Shown in pieces: positions 38,523-48,106 of a stretch of DNA of 64,000 nt. The notes beneath the pieces were generated by a model. The model was not told the origin of the DNA. It saw nothing but the letters and a program-made list of their open reading frames with translations, and did no database searches. Source of the DNA: Streptococcus sp. 2342 (GTDB lineage: Bacteria; Bacillota; Bacilli; Lactobacillales; Streptococcaceae). The stretch's first letter is position 1. Each line of letters begins with the position of its first letter. The position numbers and the translations under genes were made by a program. The stretch is from the NCBI RefSeq assembly GCF_013276795.1, contig NZ_VMLR01000002.1:140645-204644 (forward strand), given 5' to 3'.

Positions 38523-39429
38523 AGTTTTTCTTTCCTCTTTCTTTCGTAATCAATTTAATCACACTGTTGAAGGCCAAACTCATCAAAAGCAAGACTAAGG
38601 CCAGTGACCAGAGAACGTTATTATCAACTGTACCCATGACGGTATTTCCGATACCCATGGTCAACACAGAGGTCAAGGTCGCAGCAGGTGTTGTCAATGA
38701 AGTTGGGACAACGGCTGAGTTTCCAACCACCATCTGAATGGCCAAGGCCTCACCAAAGGCACGCGCCATCCCAAAGACCACTGCTGTGAAAATCCCTGAA
38801 CGCGCTGCCTTCAAGGTCACGCGCCAGATGGTTTGCCAACGAGTGGCCCCCATAGCCAAACTAGCTTCGCGGTAGTGACGAGGCACCGCACGCAAGCTAT
38901 CGGTTGTCATAAAGGTTACCGTCGGTAAAATCATGACAAAGAGAACGAAAATCCCTGACAAAATCCCAAAACCAGTTCCACCAAAGACACTGCGGACAAA
39001 GGGAACTACGACCTGCAAACCGATAAATCCATACACGACTGAAGGAATCCCGACTAGCAATTCAATAGCTGGTTGCAAGATTCTAGCACCTTTTGGTGAT
39101 ACTTCTGTCATAAAGACTGCCGCACCAATGGCAAAAGGAGTTGCGATAAGGGCTGATAGGATTGTGACAATAAAGGAACCCAAAATCATGGGAAGGGCAC
39201 CAAATTGTTTCCCTGAAGGATTCCAAGTTTGGCCAAATAGGAAATCAAAGATATTAACCCCATTTACAAAGAAGGTCGACAAACCTTTTTGGGCTACGAA
39301 TATCAAAATCATAGCCACAATAATGACAATCAAAGACAGACAGGCAAAGGTCAAGCCTTTTCCAAGTTTCTCTAAACGAGAGTTCTTTGAGGGAGAAAGT
39401 AATTTTTTAGCTAATTCTTCTTGATTCAT
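38512..39429 (-). CDS. pstC: Phosphate ABC transporter permease PstC
   Basis: A 305-residue membrane subunit with six predicted membrane segments and the EAA loop REASLAMGATRWQTIWRVTL. The ATG shares one base with the pstS stop (TAATG), so translation is coupled. N-terminal cytoplasmic extension [18 protein letters not shown]. Confidence 0.94.
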   Translation of the reverse strand: MNQEELAKKLLSPSKNSRLEKLGKGLTFACLSLIVIIVAMILIFVAQKGLSTFFVNGVNIFDFLFGQTWNPSGKQFGALPMILGSFIVTILSALIATPFAIGAAVFMTEVSPKGARILQPAIELLVGIPSVVYGFIGLQVVVPFVRSVFGGTGFGILSGIFVLFVMILPTVTFMTTDSLRAVPRHYREASLAMGATRWQTIWRVTLKAARSGIFTAVVFGMARAFGEALAIQMVVGNSAVVPTSLTTPAATLTSVLTMGIGNTVMGTVDNNVLWSLALVLLLMSLAFNSVIKLITKERGKKNYAR

Positions 39430-40307
39430 TATTGACTCCCTTCTAGTGCTGTCACCGTTCCTACAGCATCTTTTTCAACCTTCATTTCCTTAACAGAAAT
39501 GTAACCCATCCCCTTAACGATTCCACTTTGCGCTTCATCTGAGAGGACAAAGTTGAGAAATTCTGCCACCAATTCATTTGGTTGACCTAGGGTATACATG
39601 TGTTCGTAAGACCACAAAGGCCAGTTATTGCTTGTAACATTTTCTGCAATTGGCTCATAGCCATTCAACTTCATGCGTTTCACCGAGTCATCCACATAGG
39701 CAAAGGCTAGGTAAGAAATGGCTCCTGGTGTCTGGGAAACAATGTTTTTGACCATCCCATTTGAATCCTGTTCTTGACTCTGCATGGCAGATTGGCCATC
39801 CATGACAACACTATCAAAGGTTGCACGCGAACCAGAACTTGCTGCACGGTTGATAATAGAAATGGCTAGATCTTTTCCACCGACCTCTTTCCAGTTGGTC
39901 ACTTGACCTGTGAAGATGCTACGGAGTTGTTCAGTTGTCAGATTTTCAACATCAACTTCCTTGTTCACAATCACCGCCAAGCCCGCTACTGCAACCTTGT
40001 GGTCCACTAGAGCAGAGGCGTTGATACCGTCTTTTTCCTCGGCAAATACGTCTGAATTTCCTACATCAACGGCTCCAGATTGAACCTGAGACAGACCTGT
40101 ACCAGATCCTCCACCTTGAACGTTGACTGTTTTCCCAACGTGCATAGAGCCAAATTCATCTGCTGCTGCTTCGACCAAGGGCTGAAGAGCTGTTGAACCA
40201 ACAGCTGTCATGGATTCTCCACGATCAATCCAGCTAGCACATCCCGCTAAAGAACCTGCCAGAAAAAGAGCTGCAAGGGATAGAGCGAGTTTTTTCCTTT
40301 TTTTCAC
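39429..40307 (-). CDS. pstS: Phosphate-binding lipoprotein PstS
   Basis: A 292-residue lipoprotein with lipobox LAGC (Cys23) and the PstS motifs [30 protein letters not shown] and [13 protein letters not shown], which bind inorganic phosphate. It is first in the operon. The 220-bp upstream region holds a weak -35 (TAGTCA), 17 bp, TATAGT on the minus strand, which would suit activation by a PhoB-type regulator such as PnpR; no clear operator could be fixed. Confidence 0.95.
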   Translation of the reverse strand: MKKRKKLALSLAALFLAGSLAGCASWIDRGESMTAVGSTALQPLVEAAADEFGSMHVGKTVNVQGGGSGTGLSQVQSGAVDVGNSDVFAEEKDGINASALVDHKVAVAGLAVIVNKEVDVENLTTEQLRSIFTGQVTNWKEVGGKDLAISIINRAASSGSRATFDSVVMDGQSAMQSQEQDSNGMVKNIVSQTPGAISYLAFAYVDDSVKRMKLNGYEPIAENVTSNNWPLWSYEHMYTLGQPNELVAEFLNFVLSDEAQSGIVKGMGYISVKEMKVEKDAVGTVTALEGSQ

Positions 40308-40526
40308 TGTTTTTCTCCTTGAAAATAATGGTGAATGCTGTGAATTTTTTCAACTATTTATTTATATTTTTCTTTTTAAAATTGGGAGTCAACTGAAGTT
40401 CTTAGCTTGATTTTACTTGAAATTTACTCAGTTATCTTCTCCACCAATTTTGACTTAAAATGAAAGACAATTTGAAAAAATCCATACTTCAACTATAACA
40501 TAGACAAGCTACTTTGACTAGCATTT

Positions 40527-41831
40527 TCACTTGAATCTGAGGCCTTTTGGAAAATAATTTTTCAAAACATTTCCAGTCACCTTAGCAAAGCCCAAGCCAT
40601 TGCCTTGAACCAAAACTTGGTACCAACCATTTGGCATACTTTCCGCCAGCTGAACGGTTTCTCCAGCCACATACTTTACAAATGCTTCTTGGTCAATTTC
40701 AACCGACTGCTTGACCTGACTCGGTTTCAAGGCTAGACCAAGAGCAAAACTAGGCTCAAAGCGTTTTTTCTTAAAGGTACCCAGATGCAGGCCATTGCGA
40801 GCAATCTTGAGTTTCCCTAAATCTGGTAAAAGTTCTGGTAAGAGATAGAGTTGGTCACCAAAAGTCTGCAAGATCCCCCTTAGATTGATTTTCAAGTGTT
40901 TTTGGGCAAATTCCTGCCACAAGGCAACTTGTTCTCGGCTGAGGTTACTCTTACTTGCCTTAAATTTAGGAGCTGGATTGTTACCCTTAAACTGTAGATG
41001 GGCGACAAACTGACCCTCTCCCTTAAACTGATGAGGATACATACGAGCCGTCTCTGGCAGGTCAATACCAGCGACCATTCCATTGATATGCTCTACTGGC
41101 AACAAGTCAAAATCATACTCTTTCAGTAGCCAATTGACAATCTCTTCGTTTTCCTCGGGTGCCCAGGTGCATGTTGAATAAACAAATCGACCGCCTTCAG
41201 CTAGCATGGTCACCGCATCCGATAGAATCTCTCTTTGCAAGCTAGCACATTGACTCGGATAATCTAAGCTCCAATAGTCCATAGCATCTGGTTGCTTACG
41301 AAACATCCCTTCCCCAGAGCAAGGGGCATCAAGGACAATCAGATCAAAATAGCCCTTAAAAACCTTTGCCAAGCGGTCGGCAGATTCATTGGTCACCACG
41401 ATATTGGTCGCTCCAAAGCGCTCCATATTTTCTACTAAAATCTTAGCCCGTTTGCTTGAAATTTCATTGGAAACAAGTAGCCCTTCCCCTGCTAGATAGG
41501 CTGCTAGTTGAGTTGATTTGCCACCCGGTGCAGCAGCCAAATCCAAGACTTTCATGCCAGGACTGGGCTGGGCTACCTGAGCAACCATCTGAGCAGCAGG
41601 TTCTTGCGAATAAATCAAACCAGTAGCATGCTCAGGCGATTTCCCTGATACCTTCCCATAATGTCCCCAAGGAGTTTGAGGAATGGCATCAGGAAAGGAA
41701 ACTGGCGCTTCTTTTAAAGGATTAACCCGAAAGGCCGAAACCGCTTCCTCCTCAAAAGAGGCAAGAAAATCTCTTGCCTCATCTCCTAGTATCTCTTCAT
41801 ATTTTTCAACAAATCCTTCTGGAAATTGCAT
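40527..41831 (-). CDS. RsmF/NOL1-NOP2-Sun family RNA m5C methyltransferase
   Basis: A 434-residue SAM-dependent enzyme. SAM-binding motif VLDLAAAPGGKSTQLA, catalytic motif VLDAPCSGEG and STCTWAPEENEE with the two Cys of m5C methyltransferases, then a C-terminal PUA-like extension (about 300-434). It most resembles RsmF/YebU-type rRNA methyltransferases, but the target base is not provable here. Its ATG directly follows the IMPase stop (TAAATG). It ends the spx-UPF0223-IMPase operon. Confidence 0.88.
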   Translation of the reverse strand: MQFPEGFVEKYEEILGDEARDFLASFEEEAVSAFRVNPLKEAPVSFPDAIPQTPWGHYGKVSGKSPEHATGLIYSQEPAAQMVAQVAQPSPGMKVLDLAAAPGGKSTQLAAYLAGEGLLVSNEISSKRAKILVENMERFGATNIVVTNESADRLAKVFKGYFDLIVLDAPCSGEGMFRKQPDAMDYWSLDYPSQCASLQREILSDAVTMLAEGGRFVYSTCTWAPEENEEIVNWLLKEYDFDLLPVEHINGMVAGIDLPETARMYPHQFKGEGQFVAHLQFKGNNPAPKFKASKSNLSREQVALWQEFAQKHLKINLRGILQTFGDQLYLLPELLPDLGKLKIARNGLHLGTFKKKRFEPSFALGLALKPSQVKQSVEIDQEAFVKYVAGETVQLAESMPNGWYQVLVQGNGLGFAKVTGNVLKNYFPKGLRFK

Positions 41832-42605
41832 TTAAGTTCTTTTCCTTTCGTAAATATAGGACTGAATTTCCTCCTGCATCTCAAGAGGTAGCATCATGAC
41901 CGGTTGTCTGGTTTGAAAATCAGGAGCTTCACCAAAAAGGGTTACAACCCGATAGCCCAGACTTTCCCCTAAAATACTAGCCGCAGCATAATCCCATGGT
42001 TGCAGATAGGTGACATAGGTCAACAAACGCCCTGACAAAATCTTGGCAAAACTGATGGCCGCACTCCCATAGACACGAACACCAAGTGCTGCTCGACCCA
42101 AATCAGCCAAGCCCCATTCATTGGTTTCCAACATACCACTATTTCCTGCAATGAGAAAATCTCCAAGTGGTTTGGCTTTAAAGGGAGCTAGGGGCCTATC
42201 ATTTAGACAAACTGGAAATTCCCCACCACCGTGGTAACAATCCCCTTTGATCACATCATAAATCAGTCCAAACTGTCCCTGACCATTTTCAAAATAAGCC
42301 ATCATAACAGCAAAATCTTCCTGCTGGGCGACAAAATTATTGGTCCCATCAATGGGATCAATGATCCAAACCTTGCCCTCTTGAACTGAAGCTCGCAAAC
42401 AGCCCTCTTCAGCACAAATCTTATCCTCAGGATAACGAGACAAAATCTCACCAACCAATAGCTCCTGAACTTCCTTGTCCAGTCTGGTCACCAAATCTGT
42501 TGGAGAGGACTTGATCTCAACACACAAATCTTCCTGCATATGGTCAAGAATGTACTGACCCACTTTCTTAATTAGCTCTTTAGCAAATTCAAATTTACTT
42601 TCCAA
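41832..42605 (-). CDS. Inositol monophosphatase family protein
   Basis: A 257-residue phosphatase with the metal-binding motifs GCLRASV region, [13 protein letters not shown] and the C-terminal [14 protein letters not shown]. The in vivo substrate could be inositol phosphate, PAP or another sugar phosphate. The best start is TTG at 42605 ([15 protein letters not shown] follows), which overlaps the UPF0223 gene by 11 bp. An upstream-extended frame runs through that gene and is a shadow. Translationally coupled with rsmF-like gene downstream. Confidence 0.85.
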   Translation of the reverse strand: MESKFEFAKELIKKVGQYILDHMQEDLCVEIKSSPTDLVTRLDKEVQELLVGEILSRYPEDKICAEEGCLRASVQEGKVWIIDPIDGTNNFVAQQEDFAVMMAYFENGQGQFGLIYDVIKGDCYHGGGEFPVCLNDRPLAPFKAKPLGDFLIAGNSGMLETNEWGLADLGRAALGVRVYGSAAISFAKILSGRLLTYVTYLQPWDYAAASILGESLGYRVVTLFGEAPDFQTRQPVMMLPLEMQEEIQSYIYERKRT

Positions 42606-42873
42606 GAGAAATCTTTCCTTCCCCTTTTTCCTTAGCCGCCTGAACTGCTCGGTAAAGCGAATAGCCACTGACTGTTTCCAATTCTCGTCCCAAACGTTTT
42701 TCTTCACTCTTGCTTGGCACAACCGCCTTGAACCCCTTATAAGAGTCCAATAACTTTTTAGCCTCTACCTTGCCTTCATAGGCAGCTTCAACATCATTAA
42801 AAAAAGAAAGCACTGAAGCAAGTTCTTCAGTGCTCCACGACAAATCTAGTGGGTAACTATACTGTTTGTTCAT
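42595..42873 (-). CDS. UPF0223 family protein
   Basis: A 92-residue small soluble protein of the UPF0223 family ([17 protein letters not shown], then [12 protein letters not shown]). Unknown function. The ATG shares a base with the spx stop (TAATG). The spx-UPF0223-IMPase order is familiar from other streptococci. Confidence 0.85.
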   Translation of the reverse strand: MNKQYSYPLDLSWSTEELASVLSFFNDVEAAYEGKVEAKKLLDSYKGFKAVVPSKSEEKRLGRELETVSGYSLYRAVQAAKEKGEGKISLGK

Positions 42874-43274
42874 TAACTAATACCAGCTCTCATTCTTGCT
42901 TCTTTTAGTTCTTGCTTACGGTAACTACGAGGGAGAAAAGCACGAATCTCATCTTCATTAAAACCGATTTGCATGCGCTTGGCATCAATAATAATGGGAC
43001 GACGCAAAAGACTAGGGTACTGCTCAATCAAATGAAGCAATTCCGATACCGAGATACTCTCTACATCAATATTCAATTTTTGAAAAATTTTTGAACGAGT
43101 TGAAATGATGTCATCAGTACCATTTTCGGTCAAGGAAAGGATGTGTTGCAATTCTTTTCTTGTTAAAGGACTGGTCATAATATTGTGTTCCACAAAGGGA
43201 ACCTTATGTTTTTCTAACCAGGCCTTCGCCTTACGACATGATGTACAGCTCGGTGATAAAAATAGTGTAATCAT
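42873..43274 (-). CDS. spx: Spx-family regulator
   Basis: Spx binds the RNA polymerase alpha C-terminal domain and controls thiol-stress genes; streptococci usually carry two. The 133-residue ArsC-like product has the redox switch CTSC (C10, C13) and the [24 protein letters not shown] segment. First in the operon, behind TATAAT (43309-43314) with TAGTCA 17 bp upstream. The IS1167-type element lies just beyond this promoter. Which paralogue (SpxA1 or SpxA2) is not decided. Confidence 0.9.
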   Translation of the reverse strand: MITLFLSPSCTSCRKAKAWLEKHKVPFVEHNIMTSPLTRKELQHILSLTENGTDDIISTRSKIFQKLNIDVESISVSELLHLIEQYPSLLRRPIIIDAKRMQIGFNEDEIRAFLPRSYRKQELKEARMRAGIS

Positions 43275-43308
43275 GCTTTTCTCTTCTTATCTATACTTTA
43301 CTACTTCT

Positions 43309-43337
43309 ATTATACAAAAAAATAAAGCGCTTGACTA
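43309..43337 (-). promoter_or_regulatory. spx promoter
   Basis: TAGTCA (43332-43337), 17 bp, TATAAT (43309-43314) on the minus strand, close to the left end of the IS element. Confidence 0.7.
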
Positions 43338-43352
43338 GGGATTTTTAGAAAA

Positions 43353-44772
43353 AAGCCTATTTTTGTGTAGAAAAAAAGTCCCATAAGATCTATAATGAAA
43401 AGCGACAAAACAACTCATTAGAAAGAATCATATGGAACAATTACATTTTATCACAAAATTACTAGACATTAAAGACCCTAATATCCAGATTTTAGACATC
43501 ATCAATAAGGATACACACATGGAAATCATCGCCAAACTGGACTATAAAGCTCCATCTTGTCCTGAGTGCGGAAGTCAAATGAAGAAATATGACTTTCAAA
43601 AACCTTCTAAAATTCCTTATCTTGAAACGATTGGTATGCCTACTAGAATTCTCCTTAGAAAACGCCGTTTTAGGTGCTATCATTGCTTGAAAATGATGGT
43701 TGCTGAGACTCCTCTAGTAAAGAAAAATCATCAAATCCCTCGTATCATCAACCAAAAAATTGCTCAGAAGCTGATTGAAAAGACTTCTTGGACCGATATT
43801 GCCCATCAGTTGTCTATTTCAACTTCAACTGTCATTCGCAAGCTTAATGACTTTCACTTTAAGCATGATTTTTCTCGTCTGCCTGAGATTATGTCTTGGG
43901 ATGAGTACTCCTTTACCAAGGGAAAGATGAGTTTCATTGCGCAAGATTTTGACAATATCAATATCATCACTGTTCTTGAGGGACGAACACAAGCTATTAT
44001 TCGAAGTCGCTTTCTTCGCTACGATAGAGCCGTTCGTTGTCAGGTGAAAATCATTACTATGGATATGTTTAGCCCTTACTATGACTTAGCTAAACAACTT
44101 CGCTTTCGAATTTCTATGCTCAGGCTGAAACAGTCTCCCAAACTGTTTCACTCCCAAACGCTAAAATCGTGTTGGATTTCTTTCACATTGTACAACATAT
44201 AAGCCGTGCTATGAGTCGTTTGCGTGTCCAAATCATGAATCAGTTTGAACGAAAATCTCATGAATACAAGGCCATCAAACGCTACTGGAAACTCATCCAA
44301 CAGGATAGTCGTAAACTCAGCGATAAACGTTTTTATCGCCCTACTTTTCGCATGCACTTGACGAATAAAGAGATTTTAGACAAGCTTTTTAGCTATTCAG
44401 AGGACTTGAAACACCACTATCATCTCTACCAGCTCCTGCTTTTTCACTTTCAGAACAAGGAGGCAGACAAATTTTTCGGACTCATTGAGGACAATCTTAA
44501 GCTGGTTCATCCTCTTTTTCAGACTGTTTTTAAAACCTTTATCAAGGACAAAGAGAAAATTGTCAACGCTCTTCAACTACCCTATTCTAACGCAAAATTG
44601 GAAGCCACTAATAATCTCATCAAGCTTATCAAGCGCAATGCCTTTGGTTTTCGGAACTTTGAAAACTTCAAAAAAAGGATTTTTATCGCTCTGAACATTA
44701 AAAAAGAAAGGACGAAATTTGTCCTTTCTAGATCTTAGCTTTTCATCAACCCACTACAGTTGACAAAGAGCC
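43353..44772 (+). mobile_element. IS1167-type insertion sequence (ISL3 family), inactive
   Basis: The transposase reading and the right terminus (gatgaaaagc reverse-complemented before cccactac...gttgacaaagagcc, ending near 44772) identify an IS1167-like element. The left end is unclear; gcctatttttgtgtag near 43354 is a plausible degenerate counterpart. It sits between divergent-side spx and folD. The transposase is frameshifted, so the copy is inactive. Confidence 0.75.
43432..44738 (+). pseudogene. ISL3-family transposase, disrupted
   Basis: The first reading (43432-44202) has the zinc-finger CPECGSQM...RCYHC, an HTH (DIAHQLSISTSTVIRKL), SWDEYSF and TMDMFSPYYDLAKQL. The second (44169-44738) resumes with LDFFHIVQHISRAMSRLR and ends with the C-terminal catalytic part (NAKLEATNNLIKLIKRNAFG). 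Between them about 50 extra bases (near 44101-44153) shift the frame. They contain the inverted repeat gaaacagt/actgtttc and a 9-bp direct repeat ctcccaaac. Confidence 0.85.
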
Positions 44773-44841
44773 AATTTAATACTCATTTCTGCCATTTCAG
44801 ATATAGCTATAGAAAATACACTCTCTTCAGCGATTTTTCTC

Positions 44842-45699
44842 TTATTTTCTATCCAATGTCCGAAGTGCTGCTTGATAAGTTTGCTCCATCAGCATAGTAA
44901 TGGTCATAGGACCGACACCTCCAGGGACTGGCGTAATATGGCTAGCAAGTGGGGCAACTGCCTCATAATCAACATCCCCACAGAGCTTACCATTTTCATC
45001 GCGATTCATCCCAACGTCAATGACTACCGCACCTGGTTTGACAAAGTCAGCAGTCACAAATTTAGCACGACCGATTGCGACCACCAGAATATCTGCTTTA
45101 GCAGCCACCTTGGCAAGATTATGGGTGCGTGAGTGAGTCAAGGTCACTGTTGCATTCTTGGCCAAAAGAAGCTGAGCCATGGGTTTTCCAACGATATTGG
45201 AACGACCGATGACGACCGCATTTTTACCTTCCAAGTCAATCCCATATTCATGAAACATCTCCATAATTCCTGCAGGTGTCGAAGGAATCATGACTGGATG
45301 ACCAGACCAAAGGCGTCCCATATTTAGGGGATGGAAACCATCCACATCCTTTTCTGGGTCAATAGCCAATAGAACCGCCTCTTCATCAATGTGTTTTGGT
45401 AATGGCAACTGAACCAAAATCCCATGCCAAGCTGGATCCTGATTGTATTTAGCAATCAGGTCTAACAATTCCTCTTGAGTAATGGTCTCTGGAACTCGCA
45501 CTACTTCGCTACGGAAACCAGCCGCAAGAGCTGACCTCTCCTTGTTGCGAACGTAAACTTGGCTGGCTGGATTGTCCCCAACCAAAATCACTACCAAACC
45601 AGGCACTAGACCTGTTTCTTCCTTTAATTTTGCAGTCTTTTCAGCCAACTGCCCCTGCAATTTGGCCGCTAAAGCTTTCCCATCAATAATCTGTGTCAT
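44842..45699 (-). CDS. folD: Methylenetetrahydrofolate dehydrogenase/cyclohydrolase FolD
   Basis: FolD interconverts 5,10-methylene-, methenyl- and 10-formyl-THF in the cytoplasm. The 285-residue product has [14 protein letters not shown] (catalytic Tyr/Lys region), [12 protein letters not shown], the PSTPAGI loop, [13 protein letters not shown] for NADP and the [11 protein letters not shown] end. The start [15 protein letters not shown] at 45699 follows GAGAAGTGAT; the longer reading begins inside the promoter area. TGGTATAAT at 45730-45738 is an extended -10. Confidence 0.95.
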   Translation of the reverse strand: MTQIIDGKALAAKLQGQLAEKTAKLKEETGLVPGLVVILVGDNPASQVYVRNKERSALAAGFRSEVVRVPETITQEELLDLIAKYNQDPAWHGILVQLPLPKHIDEEAVLLAIDPEKDVDGFHPLNMGRLWSGHPVMIPSTPAGIMEMFHEYGIDLEGKNAVVIGRSNIVGKPMAQLLLAKNATVTLTHSRTHNLAKVAAKADILVVAIGRAKFVTADFVKPGAVVIDVGMNRDENGKLCGDVDYEAVAPLASHITPVPGGVGPMTITMLMEQTYQAALRTLDRK

Positions 45700-45729
45700 A
45701 TCACTTCTCTTTTCTTTCAAATATCTTCC

Positions 45730-45738
45730 ATTATACCA
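45730..45738 (-). promoter_or_regulatory. Extended -10 promoter of folD
   Basis: TGGTATAAT on the minus strand, about 30 bp before the ATG. The -35 is weak. Confidence 0.6.
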
Positions 45739-45800
45739 AAAACTGTTGGTCCCCTCTAACACTTCTTTCCTAGGCTATCCTATAGTTTCAAACTATAAGA

Positions 45801-45824
45801 AAAAGCTCTGGTTGAGCTTTTCAT
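45801..45824 (-). terminator. Terminator of the amino-acid ABC operon
   Basis: Minus strand: gaaaagctc, 5-nt loop, gagctttttc. A second small palindrome, tatagtttcaaactata, lies just after it. Confidence 0.8.
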
Positions 45825-45876
45825 TAATCTATATTTTATATGTAAAGTTGACTACAAATAGCTAAACAAAGCTAAC

Positions 45877-46611
45877 TTATAAAACCTTACTCAAGAAATC
45901 TTTAGTCCGTTGTTCTTGGGTTTGTTCAAAAATCTGCTCAGGTGTCCCATCTTCAACAACCACACCGTCTGCCATAAAGATAACACGATCTGCCACCTCA
46001 CGGGCAAATCCCATTTCATGTGTTACGATAACCATGGTCATTCCTGACTTGGCAAGGTCTTGCATAACAGCTAGAACTTCTCCAACCATCTCAGGGTCCA
46101 AGGCTGAAGTTGGCTCATCAAAGAGCAAAACATCTGGTTCCATGGCCAACCCACGCGCGATGGCAATCCGTTGTTGCTGGCCACCTGACAAACTCTGTGG
46201 ATAAGCGTCTGCCTTATCTGGTAAACCAACTTTTTCCAAAAGTTCCTGAGCTCTCTTCTCAGCAACAGCCTTGCTCTCACCTTTGGTCTTGATAGGTGAC
46301 AAGGTGATATTTTCCATCACAGTCATATTAGGAAAGAGATTGAATTGTTGGAAAACCATGCCCATCTTCTCACGCATGGCAAACAGGTCATTCTTTTTGT
46401 CCGTAATATCGACTCCCTCAAAGATAACCTTCCCTTTAGTTGCTTCTTCCAACAAATTCATAGAGCGAAGCAAGGTAGATTTCCCGCTCCCCGAAGGACC
46501 GATGATAACGACAACTTCTCCTCTTTTAATCTCGAGGTTGATGCCCTTTAATACTTCATTCTTTCCAAATGATTTATGTAAATTTTCAATTTTTATCAAG
46601 GTTTCTGTCAT
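45877..46611 (-). CDS. Amino-acid ABC transporter ATPase (GlnQ type)
   Basis: A 244-residue polar amino acid ATPase: Walker [11 protein letters not shown]-loop QQFNLFPNM, signature LSGGQQQR, Walker [14 protein letters not shown]-loop VTHEMGFA. Its ATG shares a base with the permease stop (TAATG). No binding protein is in the operon; the stand-alone lipoprotein at 33892-34707 is one candidate partner, but this is inference. Confidence 0.92.
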   Translation of the reverse strand: MTETLIKIENLHKSFGKNEVLKGINLEIKRGEVVVIIGPSGSGKSTLLRSMNLLEEATKGKVIFEGVDITDKKNDLFAMREKMGMVFQQFNLFPNMTVMENITLSPIKTKGESKAVAEKRAQELLEKVGLPDKADAYPQSLSGGQQQRIAIARGLAMEPDVLLFDEPTSALDPEMVGEVLAVMQDLAKSGMTMVIVTHEMGFAREVADRVIFMADGVVVEDGTPEQIFEQTQEQRTKDFLSKVL

Positions 46612-47294
46612 TATTTCTTATCTCCTTGTCCCATACGTTTTTCAAAAGCTTTCAAGGCTACTGTCAAAATAGAGGTCATAATCAAGTAATAAAAGGCTGC
46701 AAATAAAAGTGGGGTTAAAGGTAGATAGGTTGTTGTAGAGACTGTTGTAGCCCCGTTCCACAACTCCATAACACCGATAGCTGATAAGAGGGAGCTGTCC
46801 TTGATAATGGTGATAAATTCGTTCCCCAATGCTGGCAAGATATTTTTGATGGCTTGTGGCAAAATCACATAGCGCATCGCATTTTTAGGACGAATCCCTA
46901 GCGAATAAGCCGCCTCTAGCTGACCTTTTGGAACTGCATTGATTCCAGCACGAACAGTCTCAGAAACATAAGCACCACTATTCATAGAGATAATCAAAAT
47001 CCCTGGAATCAGACGAGAAAGATCAACACCCAAAATTCCAACCTGAATAGTCGGGGCATTGATATGCATAAGAGCAAAGGCAATCATAATCTGAACCATC
47101 ATCGGTGTCCCACGGAAAATCCAAACGTACAAATTGGCCAGCCAAACAAGCGGTTTAAACTTTGAACGTTGCCCAAAAGCCAAGACAACACCCAAAATAG
47201 TTCCCAAAAAGACAACACAGATAGAAATGAGAACCGTCACAACAGCCCCATAGTTAAAATAAGGTAAATACTTAGGTAAAAAAGAAAAATTCAT
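46611..47294 (-). CDS. Amino-acid ABC transporter permease
   Basis: A 227-residue HisM/GlnP-type membrane subunit with about five segments and the EAA loop [22 protein letters not shown]. The start [15 protein letters not shown] at 47294 is preferred, because the longer reading starts inside the promoter. TTGAAT-17-TATAAT (47329-47357) precedes it. The ribosome-binding site is weak. Confidence 0.9.
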   Translation of the reverse strand: MNFSFLPKYLPYFNYGAVVTVLISICVVFLGTILGVVLAFGQRSKFKPLVWLANLYVWIFRGTPMMVQIMIAFALMHINAPTIQVGILGVDLSRLIPGILIISMNSGAYVSETVRAGINAVPKGQLEAAYSLGIRPKNAMRYVILPQAIKNILPALGNEFITIIKDSSLLSAIGVMELWNGATTVSTTTYLPLTPLLFAAFYYLIMTSILTVALKAFEKRMGQGDKK

Positions 47295-47328
47295 AGTCAC
47301 ACTGCTTTCTAAAATAGAGCACTGTATG

Positions 47329-47357
47329 ATTATAACATGCATTGAATTAAAATTCAA
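47329..47357 (-). promoter_or_regulatory. Promoter of the amino-acid ABC permease/ATPase operon
   Basis: TTGAAT (47352-47357), 17 bp, TATAAT (47329-47334) on the minus strand. Confidence 0.75.
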
Positions 47358-47393
47358 ATCTTTTATCCAATTTATTTAAAAATCTTTAAACCG

Positions 47394-47630
47394 TAACTTC
47401 TCAAAGTAACTTCCATTTCTCTCTCAACACTGGAAGTTAGTCTAAGACGACTCTGTTTTAGGGCTATTTGTCGTGCACTTTTTTCTGAGTCTTTTCTCTT
47501 TTGAATCCTTATATACCAAGAAAAAGAAAACAAGTAGAAGTTAGTCTAAGACGGTTTTCCACTAATGTCACGCATTTTTCTCATACTAAAAGCTAGATTG
47601 TGGGAAACTGGAAGTTAGTTTTAGAATTTA
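47394..47630. repeat. RUP-like repeat, copy C (composite)
   Basis: Starts taacttctcaaagtaacttcc and continues actggaagttagtctaagacg, matching the left 57 bp of copy A. Two further ggaagttagt/gtagaagttagtctaagacgg fragments (about 47534 and 47609) suggest several partial copies. Its right end meets the stop of the IS30 remnant. Confidence 0.6.
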
Positions 47631-48025
47631 CCGATCCTGCTTGGTTAACCCCAATTTTCCATGATAAATCCAGTAGTAGATGGTAGAAACGCCCACGTTA
47701 ACCTCCTTAGCCTTGACCATCATTTCAGGAGAAAACTTTTGATTATGATAGTGGAGAATCTTTTCCTTTAGTTCCTTGGTTAAGCTTAATTTCTTGATCG
47801 AGCGCTTGCGATTGCTTTCATAAGATTGTTGAGCATAGTCGGCAGAATAAACCTTTTTGAAGCGCCCTTTTCCAAGACATTGTAGGACTGTCTCACGCTT
47901 GATTTCAGTGTGGATAGTTTGAGGAGATTTTCCAAGCAGAGAGGCAATTTCTCTATTTGATTTTCCTTCTTTTTCCATCTTTCGATTAAGCGACGTCTAT
48001 CGATTGTCAAATGAAATCGAAGACT
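47628..48025 (-). pseudogene. IS30-family transposase remnant
   Basis: The readable part (47628-47978) has SNREIASLLGKSPQTIHTEIKR, the HTH of IS30 transposases, and continues through SPEMMVKAKEVNVGVSTIYYWIYHGKLGL before stopping, with the DDE core missing. The N-terminal segment (HLTIDRRRLIERW) is in another frame. A run of five A residues after the Trp codon (near 47983), where six would restore the frame, explains the shift. It is truncated at both ends and inactive. Confidence 0.75.
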
Positions 48026-48106
48026 AGCTATCAGCTAGTTGAACCATATAATTTTTAGGAGAGATGGGTGGCTAACTTCATTATAGAACTTTCAGTGATT
48101 TTTCTT

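Noticed and set aside
38933..39424. 163-codon plus-strand frame in pstC
   Set aside because: Antisense shadow with high Lys/Pro/Thr from mirrored hydrophobic codons.
42606..42722. 39-residue N-terminal extension of the IMPase
   Set aside because: The frame runs through the UPF0223 gene; family length and a TTG start at 42605 fit better.
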